In this document: piece after piece, positions 1 through 9,391 of the stretch | Layout of the letters: each line of letters begins with the position of its first letter | Position numbering within the stretch: the stretch's first letter is position 1 | NCBI GenBank assembly: GCA_022376515.1 | Contig: WTXI01000105.1 | Coordinates: 54,748 to 118,747 of the forward strand | Length of the DNA stretch: 64,000 nucleotides | Direction of reading: 5' to 3' | From: Lactifluus volemus | Taxonomy: Eukaryota; Basidiomycota; Agaricomycetes; Russulales; Russulaceae | Program-made: the position numbers and the translations under genes | The notes under the pieces: model-generated | Database searches by the model: none | Told to the model about the DNA's origin: nothing | The model's input: the letters and a program-made list of their open reading frames with translations, nothing else

Positions 1-256
1 AGATCCCACGCTATGGCTCCAACTTTTTCACTCATTTACCTCTGTCCAGAGTCTTGAAATATCTGAGCTGCTCATCGCAACTGCGCTCACCGGACAACCA
101 ACCGCTGATGTACTCCCCTCGCTACGCAATCTTTCCATTGTGAGTTCGAATATGTGGCTTGCAGACGAAACCACGCAACGAAGCATACAATTATTCATCG
201 CAGCCCGCCAACGCTCTGGTCGCCCTGTAACTGTCTCTCGCCGCAAATCTATTTGA
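1..256 (+). CDS. F-box/LRR-like protein, C-terminal remnant (copy A)
   Basis: This is the 3' end of a gene whose start lies left of the window. The frame is open from base 2 (first full codon Asp) to TGA at 254-256, about 84 codons. The sequence follows the tail shared by every copy of the array: DPTLWLQLF, then VLPSL, then FIAARQ and RPVTVSRR. It is almost identical to the 3' end of copy B at 10428-10680, so A and B are close duplicates. The family is F-box proteins, which normally recruit substrates to SCF ubiquitin ligases; the F-box itself is not in view here. No frameshift is visible in the part that can be read. Confidence 0.75.
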   Translation, partial: DPTLWLQLFHSFTSVQSLEISELLIATALTGQPTADVLPSLRNLSIVSSNMWLADETTQRSIQLFIAARQRSGRPVTVSRRKSI

Positions 257-1778
257 GGACATCATATGGTCCACGCACTGTCGTTCTTGACCACTTCTTT
301 CCACCCACTCTTTTTCCTCCCACCCTCACCTTTATCCCATTATCTTCACTTTCCTGACGGCGACTATCGACTGCCCGTATGCTATCAACCCGTGCCCTCC
401 GCATCGCCAGAATCTTTGTCGTGACCACCTTTGGTGCCTCGGGATGTTACACTCGCCCGTATCACGTTTACTTCCCCCTCCAGTCACTAATACCCCGTAT
501 TGCCTCAGTTTCACTGATGATGTTCTAGTATTCCTTGCGTCTCCGAGTCCTCTATTGTTGATTTCCCTGTTACTTCTCTCTTTGTTTCCTCTTACCACAC
601 CTCGCGCTGCGTTCTACCTTTGTTCGAGACCCTTTCCTTTTCTTACCATAAATTGCGTACGCCCGGTTTACATTTGTACTGAATTGCGCTATTACTACCA
701 CCCGTAGCTATGCGTTTTAAACGTATTGTAAGATTAAGAGTTGTAGAACGAACGAGATTCTATCTGATTAGACAAACATTGTGGTGGTGGGGAAGAGCCG
801 TGGTTGTGATACATTGGGGCGGAAACACGGGTCAGGAATATCCACAACCGTTGACCAGCGTATACGACCCTGCATCGCGACCTGGGAAAGATAGAAACCG
901 GCAATTCGGGCAATCCCGATAAGGCCCGCAAAGCGCGGGATGCTGCGCGCGTCGGTGGTCGTCCCAATTCCTGCTACGAAATGACACATCTCTCGTGCCC
1001 AGCTTGTCATACATGTGAAGCTACTAGTAGCGCAGCATGACCGACTCGGAGCTTTCTGCCACTGTAGGTAGGCTCTGCAGGGGTGTATCAGTTTTTCTAT
1101 ATTTTTTAGCGTACGAGGAAGTATTCGTGAGCCGCTTGAAGCTGTTATTATCACGTCACACTCGGACCTCTAATTGAACTTGGGGTCATTTGTGCACGAG
1201 TTGTTGAAACCAGATACTTACGTCGCCGATCATGATGAATACTCTGACACCCTCGTTTGTAAGCTCGACTTGGAGACCAGTGGGTAATGGTTTTAGCAGA
1301 CGTGGGAAGAGAATGAATATAAATTCTCCAACGATGAGGTCAGGGTGACTGCACTGAAGAAATAAAATGTCACGCACCGTCCTCTGCAGCCTCCCTGCAG
1401 TGGTGTGAATTAAGCTGCTATGATGCCGACTGGCCCGACTCAGGGTCCGATGAAAGCCAGGTCCTAAAAATCATCCTATCGGGGGTTTTCCGGCTAAGCT
1501 GACTGCTGGCTCGGGTCTCAGATCATGAAGTCTGATGAGTCGTCATGACGTTATCTTATCTTACTGTATCATATTTCATGTCTGTTAGCCTATGGCGCAC
1601 TCATCTTGAACAACTGCCAGTGGCAAGATAATACGAGCTATCATACGTAACGAGCTGTTTGTTTGGTGGCTGTGTCACCGTTAAGCACGTGTCCGTGAAT
1701 TTCATTTGGAATGCTGTGCGCAACTTGGTGCGCAATTACCAGGATCGCTATTCCACTCAAAAACTTACCACTTGCGAC
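257..1778. other. Duplicated spacer between F-box copies A and B
   Basis: No intact gene is seen. The sequence resembles the downstream flanks of other copies. The stretch around 740-800 matches 25790-25850 and 41270-41340. A TA at 761-762 sits in the same context that the Plavaka element used as target elsewhere. Around 1090-1285 there is a degenerate exon-like relic: a T-rich tract ending in TTTAG, then a short open frame (LKPDTYVADHDEYSDT...) with similarity in layout to relics in other spacers. The stretch 1290-1650 shows nothing I can assign. Confidence 0.5.
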
Positions 1779-2104
1779 ATGCTATCCTCCAAGCCAAACA
1801 ACGTTACTACTAACTGCTCTTTCCCCAAGGCCTCTCTGATAGAAGTTGTTGGCCGTCACCGTTCCCGGGCCCTACTAGTGGGCTCAAAGAGAGAAAAGAG
1901 TGTTGGAAATCGCCGCAAGGAGTTGTTTGTACAGCAAGGACCAGGTAAGATGGAGTCTCAGCCACTGCAACGGTTGCTGAGTTGGATCACGCAGGAATGG
2001 TGCTCCCACGAGTGACCATCGGATCGCTCCCCGACGAGGTCCTACTAGAGATATTCGATGCCTACAGGAAGTCACGTGAGGGGTATTGTTATCACTCGTG
2101 GCTT
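1779..2104 (+). pseudogene. F-box/LRR-like gene copy B, 5' part (split by insertion)
   Basis: Exon 1 is 1779-1944 (56 residues, starting MLSSKPNN and ending QQGPG). A 50 bp intron runs 1945-1994 (gtaaga...cacgcag). Exon 2 then opens with MVLPRVTIGSLPDEVLLEIF, the first helix of an F-box. The reading stops resembling the family at about 2104, after ...CYHSW. The matching continuation, beginning HDCWPRLVHVCRRWR, is found 7.3 kb away at 9394 in the same frame. The sequence CGTGGCTT (2097-2104) at the break resembles CGTGGCAT (9392-9399) on the other side, as expected for a target-site duplication. The start codon was chosen by alignment with copies C and F. Confidence 0.8.
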
Positions 2105-2828
2105 CGTTCACGCGGGACACGGTGGCTGCGCGCTGAGTCAGGTCACGTGCCGTGTCCCGGGACACGACGCGCTCCCGCGTTTTCGAGAACGGCCGTACTG
2201 GCCCCCTAAGACTCCCGACCGCTCCATCCTCGATCGACCACACCGACTAGGGGCCCATATCTGGAGGTGGGCGTGACTGTGACGCCGGGGTGGGGGTTAG
2301 GTTAGGGGGGTGAGAGGCCGGGTGCAGGGTTAGGTTAGGGAGGGTCACTGGGAGGTGTTGGGTCTGTTTTGCTGCATGGGAGAAGACTGGGACCGGGATG
2401 GGGAGGTTACTAGATTAGTGGTGTGGGGTCTGTACTAGTAGGTATAAAATAAAAATGGGCTTCCAGCCCCATTTCGCGTTTTTTTGTGTTTTGGTCGCAT
2501 TTTTCGCGTTTTTTTCGCATTTTTCGCGTTTTTCGCGTTTTTTGCATTCGTTTTCGTGTGTAGGGGTTTCCAGCCCCCGTTTCAAGTCCCATTTCATCTG
2601 AGGTCTGTGGGTCTCAATAAAATTTGGATTCCAGTCCATTTTCTGATCCTGTTTCATTGTTTTTCAAGGAAAACTACTGAAAGTGCCTGAGACCTTCAAG
2701 ACCAGTCGGTGCTCTCACTCGTGCTCTCACTTGCTCTCTCCCGATTTTGTGTCCTCACTCGCTTGCTCCCTATTCTCACTCACTCTCTCCCAATTTTGTG
2801 CCCTCACTTGCCTGCTCCCTATTTGACT
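2105..2828. other. Non-coding left arm of the insertion: palindrome, G-rich tract, T-rich CG tract
   Basis: The perfect 16 bp palindrome CGTGTCCCGGGACACG lies at 2151-2166, with a related half-site at 2113-2121. A G-rich tract at about 2281-2345 contains GGTTAGG and GGGTTAGGTTAGGG, telomere-like in composition but too short and irregular to be a telomere. Around 2478-2555 a low-complexity stretch repeats cgcgttttt and cgcattttt. From 2700 a CT-rich leader (ctcactcgctct) precedes the accessory gene start and may be its promoter region. Confidence 0.5.
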
Positions 2829-4181
2829 ATGCCTACGGCTCCCTCAGACATCACAGTGCATTCAATTCTTGTTGCAAAGGTTGAGACCCTGAAGTGGTGG
2901 ATTAAACGGGCAAATGATGAAGCAAAGGCATGTGGTGAGAAGAAGAATCCACTCACCAAGACTGGCAATGCAAATGGGCTTCGAAGCAAGCTGGCTGATT
3001 ACTATGGCCTCAACCTGGATGTCCCCACTGTTGCAAAGGTGGTGAGCACAAAGATGGACCCTCAGTCATTGGATGGGGCGATTCGGAAGAGACAGTGGGC
3101 CCATCTACGTGCTCTTGGTGAAGAATGGAAGGACTGTGCAGAGCAGAGGCAGCCCTTTATTTTGTGCCCTCAGCAACCAGGTATGTGTTACACTCACTCC
3201 CCTCCCTCCCTCCCTTCTCCTCCTCTCTGGCTCTGTTGTGATTCTGGCTAACTGCTGTTCTCATTTGCTTGTAAAACTGGTTAGGTGACACTTTTGTGAA
3301 CCCTGATTTGCAACATGACATTCAAGCTGTCCTGAGCACGCAACAGGCTGGCATTCAAGCCCAACCTCCACCTCCACCTGTGGATTGTTCAGCAGAGACC
3401 ATCTGTGCCTGGGTAGCAGCTGCAAAGGATGGGGATGTGGATGCCCTTGCCCATTTGTCTGAGCTACAGAGCACAATCAGTGGTGCCCTCTCAAAGGTGA
3501 GCCAGTTTTCTTTGTTAACCAAGTTCTCACACTAAATGGTGCTGCTATGGTCACCAGCTATCCCCCCCACCAACACACCACCAAGCTGCCACCTCTTTCT
3601 TGGCTACTCTTGTGCTCCCCTCCCATTCTGTGACCAGGGCTCACATTGGGCATACTGGGTCTTTTGAAGACCAGGCCAGTCTTCTTGAGGCATGCAGTTA
3701 TGACATCAAGGCCCTCCAACAGGCGAACAGCTTGGATGAAGTGATTGCTCAGGTAGAACGTGGAGATGTGGCTGAGATACGCAAACAATATGGTCCACAA
3801 GGTCAGTGTAAGGGAGGTAAGCCAGAGTGGAAGAGCCTCAAGGTCACTGTGAACAAGCGAGAGCGCATTTACAAGCAGCTCATGAACGAATTCAATGGTG
3901 ACAAGGACCAGTTCTTCAGATTCTTCACAATTGGCAACCTGGAGGGGGAAGCTTTGAGGAGAAAAGGAAAGCGGAAACATGCTGAGGCTGAATGCCAGCT
4001 AATGGCTTCAAATAAAGTAGCTGAGGCCATTCCTCATCGGGACAAGGACTTGGATGAGGAGATGGCTTCAGCTGCCTATCAAGATGAGCAAGGTGGCTTT
4101 TCACAGGACCTGTGGGATGCAAGATGGAGAGGCCAGAATCGGTGGGAGATCTGGAGATCATTGGGGAAGGAAAAGTACTGA
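2829..4181 (+). CDS. Accessory protein of the tyrosine-recombinase element, SAP-like N-terminus
   Basis: The start ATG at 2829 gives MPTAPSDITVHS. Exon 1 (2829-3180) ends with G|gtatgtg; exon 2 is 3285-3496, from ttag|GT to AAAG|gtgagc. A third exon opens in the region 3600-3650 (the exact acceptor is unclear) and runs to TAG/TGA-bounded ...GKEKY at 4181. Residues around 20-60 (KWWIKRANDEAK ... LRSKLADYYGL) resemble a SAP-type DNA-binding helix-extension-helix. A PPPPP linker and a charged region with KRKHAEAE follow. It converges on the recombinase gene, with 3' ends only about 120 bp apart, which suggests a two-gene element. I do not recognise a defined function; a DNA-binding partner of the recombinase is an inference. 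Confidence 0.6.
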
Positions 4182-4304
4182 TACTGATGCTCTACAAGTT
4201 CCTACACCTTATCTAATTACAGTCTTTACATCTTCACCCTTTTCTTGACAAGTACTTGATGCAATTCATTAGATCCTTAAACTATTTACATGTGATAAAT
4301 GAGT

Positions 4305-5983
4305 CTAGAAGTAACGAGGGCGCTTCCCATCATTACGGTCATAATCATCCATGAACTCATGGTTGTCGTTTGGTGAATAGAAGTAGCGGAACATTGTGAC
4401 AGCCTCAACCTGTGACCAACCCCCCCATGCAGCCACCATATCCACAGACCAGCCCTTGTTCTTGATTCTGTGCTGGCAGCCACCCTGGCGGAATGAGTAA
4501 GTACCATAAAGGGCCCAAGAGAGGTATCCAAGGTTCTGAAGGTCCTTAGAGAGTGCACGGCTGAGGATTGCACTGGTCTGAAAGGAGAAAAAATGTGAGA
4601 ACATGACAGCACATGACATATCTAACTCACAACAGGCTGGGGCTGCATGACAGCTCCTGTACTGTTCACCCTCATAAAGAGGGGTCCAGAGAGCTCCACA
4701 TCTTCTCCATAGAGCATTGCCAGACGGATCAGAGCTCGAACTGGGCAGATCTTCTCATCCTGGTCATTTGCATGCAACTTCCAAGTGTGAAGTATGCCAG
4801 TCTGTGCTGTCTTGCGAGTCTTCAGTGCAACTGAAAAGTAAACCCCTGATAGATCCCATATACATCAATGTCAAACAAGATGTAATAGGAATGAATTTAA
4901 AAGGTGCTCACGTTCACCAGGGATCATCTCAATACTCTCAAATTCAAGGTTAACAACCTCATCAATGCGTAGAAACATGAGCCATGCTAGTAGGTATGCT
5001 GTCTGTGAACAACCAAATCAAATCAGTTTAATTTGAACAGGTAAGAGACACCTACAAAACGAATGATTCCCCATCTTCTCTCATAGAGGGACTTGTCCTT
5101 TGAACTTGTGCATTCATCGTAGAGTCGGTGCATGTCGTCCAGTGTAAGTGCTCGGGCTGATTGTGAGACCTCACCTGCCTTGGCCTTCATCTTTTCAAGC
5201 CCAACCATAAACATGGAGACAGTTTGAGATCGAGTGGGAAGACCATGGCTAAGGCAAATGCAAGATCATTCAACAATCAAACTGAGCAATTGAAAAATGA
5301 GGCCCACCAGATACCAGTCTTGCTATCATACTGCCACTCAGAAACACTCTCATTGGGGTGAGTTGTCTTGTACCAAAAGGTGAGTGCTGCACGAGTTGAC
5401 ACCGCTGTAGCATACTGTGTAATACATATAAGTGAGAATGTGGGTCCATCATGAAAATCACAAACCTTGCGACCTTCACAGCCCTCTTCCTTGCTCCCAC
5501 ATTTGAAGGTAATGAAATCACGGATGTCATGGGGGGTTTTCCAGTAAACTCTCAATGGATCCCATGTAGAGTCACGAGACCTATGGAAATTGATGTAGTG
5601 CTTAATGATACTGGTGTGGCATCCATATATTCAGCCTGAATATGTATGAAAACCCACAAGACATACCGAATATGCCCATCCCGAGTGTCCTGAGTGATGT
5701 TTGCTCGAGCAATGCGGGCAGCATATTGTGAGATCTCATTGTCCTTCATAGATTCTTCTGGGAAATCCTCCAAACACCCCTCAATGAGTGCATTGAGGTT
5801 CTCCTCAAAAATGGGGAGATCTTCAAGGTCAAGCTTTGCAGCTTCCTGGTCAGTCAGCTATGAAACAGGGGTGTTAAAAAATGTCCATTCAAGCAAAACA
5901 ATGGCACCTACCTCACTGTCAATAGGCCCACATGAGCTGTGAGGAATAAATGGAGAGGGGACTGTCATTGATGGAGGAACCAT
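4305..5983 (-). CDS. Tyrosine recombinase (Crypton-like integrase), multi-exon
   Basis: The gene reads on the minus strand from ATG at 5983 (MVPPSMTVPSP) to TAG at 4307-4305. About eight exons are separated by short GT...AG introns, and no internal stop remains after splicing. Signature elements are visible. Box I is AWLMFLRIDEVVNLEF, with the first catalytic Arg in LRIDE. The second box is GTYSFRQGGCQ, the HxxR motif with Tyr replacing His. The nucleophile region is TMFRYFYSPN. An N-terminal domain (ARIARANITQ ... IIKHYINFH) resembles the core-binding fold. These enzymes cut and rejoin DNA through a covalent 3'-phosphotyrosine. The Tyr-for-His change in box II is the one unusual catalytic residue. 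The intact frame suggests the element could be functional. Confidence 0.8.
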
Positions 5984-6478
5984 GTGTCACAGGTGTAAGA
6001 TGGTAAGTGTTTACATCAGCTGGATGGATCATGGACACTCCGGATGCCCAGACTGTTTTATGATACTACTTTGTATTTCTCACTGACTTACACTCATTTT
6101 AGATGGGTTTACTAAATTTTGAGCCCCCCCCCCTTGAGGTTTATGAGGGGAGTCTCACTTGCAGGTCAGGTCACACAAAACAAACTTTATTGAGATTATT
6201 GTAAAGTACAACTCGCCTACTAGTGCACAACTACTCACATACAAGCATAAAAGGGAAGGGGGGAGGTGAAACATCTGGCAGGGTGGTTGCGCCAAGGACA
6301 AGGGATAAGGAGCAGGTGCCCTTGAGGTAACATAGGACGCGTGTGGCGGCATCCCAGTGTGGACCCAGATGCAATTAAAGTTGATGAGTAGATGTCCAAA
6401 GGAGCGCTTTTCGTAATACGTTTTGAAAAACGCACAATTCCAGTCAATGCGGTCAAAAGCATAAAGCGTTGCGCAGGA
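5984..6478. other. Spacer between recombinase and captured gene block
   Basis: No gene is supported. A run of ten C residues lies at about 6125-6134 (gagcccccccccc). The minus-strand sequence just below 6479 is probably the remnant 3' untranslated region of the captured SPA2 fragment. No terminal structure of a known transposon could be recognised. Confidence 0.4.
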
Positions 6479-7560
6479 TTACAGCTTCTGCAACCCCTTC
6501 ATCGCGTTGGCGATGGCGAAACTCGATTTTGCCATCACCTGTCGACTCTCCTTGGTGACCTCGGGCAGCGTTTGCATTTCGCTCAGCTGGTTGGCGTGTT
6601 CACTCAGCTCGCGCCGGATGTCGCTCCCCTTGCGCGCCTGGCTCGCCGGCAGATTGTCGTGGCAGACGGCGATGATGCTCGACACGATCATGATGATCTG
6701 TGTCAAGTTCTCGTTTAGTGTCGGCAACGGTGTAGGACTCCGCACGCCCGACAGCACACTCTGAATCGCATAGATGATCGACTCGGTCTGCGCCTCTAAG
6801 TATGGCTAGATATAACATACACACACACTCTTCGTGAGCAAGCAACGCGACTGGCATAAAACACGAGAGAACATACCCTGAGCTCGGTCCAGGCATCTTC
6901 GGACCCCTCGCCAGTTGCCAAATCAGGGCGCGCGACGCCAGTACCATTCGTTGCACTCTGATCGAAAATCGTCGGGGCGGCCGAGCTGTCATCCGAACTG
7001 GACTCTGATTGCACAGGCTGCTCACGCTCGTCGCGCACTAGTTCCCGTTCCCGGTCGCTCCGCCACGACGATGATTCACTCAGGCCACGTTGATGCGTGG
7101 CAGACGATCGTACCTCTTCCACTGTGCAGAGCACGGGCACAAAGCCATTGGTGGCGTGGGTCCCGGTCCCGGTAGAGGATGACGAAGGGGCAAGGTGGTC
7201 CTGCTCGGCCTTTGTCGCGCGCCGAAGAAGGACGACATGTCCGAGCTCGGTGATCGCAGCGGAGACGTGGCTCGCTGCCGCGTCGAGCAGGCTCACGGGA
7301 GACAGGCCTGAGCTCGTCGCGTGCGTCTTGGTAGCTACGACGAGATTCGACAGCGTCGCTTCCACGCGTTCCTCGAGCGCGCGCACATCCTCGGGTTCCG
7401 AATGTCGTTGCGAGTGGGAACGAACGTCGTCGAGGATGGTCGTCACGGCATTGACGATGGATTTCATCGGCGTGAGCACGCGCGTCGGCGCATTGGAGCG
7501 GCCCGCGGAGAGGAGTGAGTCGATGGCAGTCAAGAAAGCTGTGAGATGCACGCACCATCT
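6479..7560 (-). pseudogene. SPA2: Captured 3' fragment of a SPA2-like polarisome scaffold gene
   Basis: The minus-strand reading contains HLTAFLTAIDSLLSAGRS, VEATLSNLVVATKTHATSSG and SLLDAAASHVSAAITELG, then an intron (donor AGG|gtatgttc near 6879, acceptor near 6804). The second exon begins AQTESIIYAIQSVLSG and continues LNENLTQIIMIVSSIIAV to NAMKGLQKL and its stop at 6479-6481. From memory of the family this is the C-terminal half of fungal Spa2, a scaffold of the polarisome that organises tip growth. The N-terminal Spa2 homology repeats are absent. Retention of an intron shows DNA-level capture, not a retrocopy. It is fused upstream to GRC3 and NUDCD1 fragments in the same orientation. Confidence 0.75.
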
Positions 7561-7679
7561 GCAGAAACTGGCAGCTGGTCATCGAATTTGGGTTTCTGCA
7601 AGAAGAGTGCGGAAGTAGCTGCGGTTCGGTTGTGAGAAAAGTATAACGAAAGTATGGCCATGAGCGCGCACACCTTTCA

Positions 7680-8051
7680 CGGAGCGGAGTTCTGGGCTCT
7701 AGTGTGTGGACTCGCGGGTCGCCTGGTTCAGTCCCGTCGGGCGGAGAGGTATCGAACGAGAAGATCTCGGTGGGTTGAACTAGCTCTTCTATCTGTCGCG
7801 TGAGGTCTCCGCCAAGACCTTTTGTCCAACCCATGGTATTCACAGCTAGCGGGATGATGTCCGCGATACGGTCGTCCTCTCCATCGCCCTCGATGCCAAC
7901 GAGCGACGTCACAAATTGGAGGTCTAAGCGATAGGTCTCAACTAACGCCTGGATGGCACTGAGGTAGTATGACGGTGAGGAACGCGGATTATTTGCACCG
8001 ACATAGTGCGCTTGGTGCGGAAGGGTGGGGTGTGTGAAGGGCGGCCCAAAT
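7680..8051 (-). pseudogene. GRC3: Captured fragment of a GRC3/NOL9 polynucleotide 5'-kinase gene
   Basis: The minus-strand frame reads FGPPFTHPTLPHQAHYVG, then SYYLSAIQALVETYRLDLQF, then PLAVNTMGWTKGLGGDL and RQIEELVQPTEIFSF. The VNTMGW-x-KGLG block after a GPPFTH segment is characteristic of the Clp1/GRC3 kinase family, which phosphorylates 5'-hydroxyl RNA ends during pre-rRNA processing. The upstream P-loop part of the kinase domain and the N-terminus are missing. The fragment starts abruptly in mid-exon at about 8050, immediately adjoining a CS-domain fragment, and fades at about 7680 after VHTLEPRTPL. It cannot encode an active kinase. Confidence 0.75.
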
Positions 8052-8303
8052 TCGCGTACCGGCATGTTGTTTTTCCAAGTGCAGCGTGAGTAAGCCGTAA
8101 GCGTGTGCGCCGTGAGCATCCCATGTCCAGAAGCTGGACCCGGGCGCAATGCCGCCCCAGAGCCGCGCAGCCGTGTAGCGTGGTGAGGCACAGTTCTGGA
8201 CGTGCACGGTGAGCGTTTGTGGAGAGAAGAGGACGTTGATGTCCGTTTTGGACATGCTGGATGGTAGCGGGAGGGCCATTGTGATCTCCTCCGAGTCTTG
8301 CAT
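8052..8303 (-). pseudogene. Captured fragment of a NudC/CS-domain (NUDCD1-like) gene
   Basis: The minus-strand frame reads EEITMALPLPSSMSKTDIN, then LFSPQTLTVHVQ, then LWGGIAPGSSFWTWD and LLTLHLEKQHAGTR. This alternation of beta-strands ending with LTLHLEK fits a CS (p23-like) domain as found in NudC-domain proteins, co-chaperones of Hsp90. The TW(P/S) ending expected of the domain is cut off at 8052, where the sequence switches within two or three bases to the GRC3 fragment in another frame. The CS-domain reading is firmer than the specific NUDCD1 assignment. Confidence 0.6.
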
Positions 8304-8553
8304 CCAGGCGTAGGGCGGTGGAGGCTTGGGAGGAAATAAAAACGGGCAAGGCCGGATTAGATGAAGGTAAAGCGAGAACTAGCTGGTAGTTTGGAAGGGA
8401 ACTGTGAAGAGGATGGTTAGCAAACATGATGAGGAGAAGGGGGGGGAACTCACCTTTAGGTACCACGGAGGGAAACGCGGAGGGTAGTAAGTAGTAAAAC
8501 GCGGAGGGTAGTAAGAACTGCCGTTACATCAGCAGCCAGACCAAATGCGGCAG

Positions 8554-8672
8554 CGTGTCCCGTGAAGGCCAGTAATCTGTTTCTTCACGGGACACGATTA
8601 TGGGTGGGCAGCCCACCTAAAAAATGCGTGTCCCGTAGTGTCCTAAGTTGCCAGATTTTTTGCAGGACACGC
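8554..8672. repeat. Palindromic CGTGTCCCG motif cluster, right side of insertion
   Basis: A perfect 14 bp inverted repeat (CGTGTCCCGTGAAG at 8554-8567 and its complement at 8583-8596) encloses a 15-base loop. Further copies follow: CGTGTCCCGTAG near 8632 and the partial AGGACACG near 8664. The same motif forms a 16 bp palindrome at the left side (2151-2166). Its occurrence at the two arms of one insertion suggests subterminal protein-binding repeats of a transposon. Confidence 0.65.
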
Positions 8673-9013
8673 GGAATTGTCCGAATGACGTGAAGAAGTC
8701 ACCTTAGCGACGAGGTTGCCGAAGGCCGTTGATCTATTGATTTCTGATAGTGCTCTTCAGGCTCTTGAGACTGGTTTCCATCCCAGTCCTCCAGATAACA
8801 CCCTCAGATCTGAGCCATGAGCAGACATGTATATTGGGAGTAGCTAAGACAAAAAGAGGGAAGGAACAACTACAAGACGAGACGAGAAGATCAACAACGC
8901 GTGGATTGAATGAGCCGAAAATTAGCGCTGCCAGGGGGAAGCGCCCTTCACGTGCATCCCACATTTGCGTGACAGTTATGTCAGCATGTCCTGGCGCAAT
9001 CTAAAGGTTGCAT
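8673..9013. other. Unassigned right arm of the insertion
   Basis: No open frame with family features is seen, and no splice pattern or terminal repeat was found. It separates the CGTGTCCCG cluster from the hAT-like MITE. Confidence 0.4.
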
Positions 9014-9391
9014 CAGTGTTGTGCCGGTCGGTGACCTCAGGCCAAAGTCACTGACCGTAAATCGTGAGAAAGTCACTAAAGGTCGTCAACAGTCACACGT
9101 CCGTGACTTTGCGGGTGCCAGCAACTGCCATGATCACTGTCATGGGGTCCTGCCTCTGTGTGCGCAAGGGTCGTGGCTACATCAGACCTATTCTACTTAA
9201 GGTAATTTTGAACTCATCGTGCGAACACGATATCCCATTATGTACATACAATGCAAATATCAATTGCATTACATAATATACTGGGACACCCCCTGGCACT
9301 CAATAAGGTCGTGGTCATGGTTTGGTTGCGAGAAGTCACATCGGTGACAGTCGGCGACTTTAACGACAGTCTCGCGACCGGCACAACACTG
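9014..9391. mobile_element. hAT-like MITE (378 bp)
   Basis: Terminal inverted repeats begin CAGTGTTGTGCCGGTC at 9014 and end GACCGGCACAACACTG at 9391, 16 bp perfect. The CAG start and the 8 bp spacing of the flanks fit hAT elements. The flanks are GGTTGCAT (9006-9013) and CGTGGCAT (9392-9399), six of eight identical. The interior is non-coding, with several GTGAC/GTCAC repeats (for example 9047-9052, 9072-9077, 9102-9107). Its right end coincides with the boundary of F-box gene B, so this element or a relative probably made that boundary. Confidence 0.7.

Larger units (their letters stand above)
2105..9391. mobile_element. 7.3 kb composite insertion inside F-box copy B
   Basis: The block lies between two in-frame halves of one F-box gene and is flanked by an imperfect 8 bp repeat (CGTGGCTT / CGTGGCAT). 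Inside are an accessory gene (2829-4181), a convergent tyrosine recombinase (4305-5983), three captured gene fragments (6479-8303), two clusters of CGTGTCCCG palindromes (2111-2166 and 8554-8672) and a MITE (9014-9391) whose right end coincides with the right boundary. The left end does not show the MITE's terminal repeat, so the block is probably nested or rearranged rather than one clean element. Cryptons, which use tyrosine recombinases, normally lack terminal inverted repeats. The outer boundaries are well supported; the internal ones are not. Confidence 0.7.

Noticed and set aside
2281..2345. Interstitial telomere
   Set aside because: Only a few irregular TTAGG-like units are present within G-rich DNA, far short of a telomeric array.
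6120..6481. Helitron 3' end (hairpin plus CTRR) next to the captured fragments
   Set aside because: The gene capture pattern suggests it, but I found no clear hairpin followed by CTRR, nor a Rep/helicase gene in the window.
7076..7600. Continuation of the 371-codon minus-strand frame as one protein with GRC3
   Set aside because: Below about 7680 that frame overlaps the SPA2 fragment in another frame and loses all similarity, so it is a chance extension.
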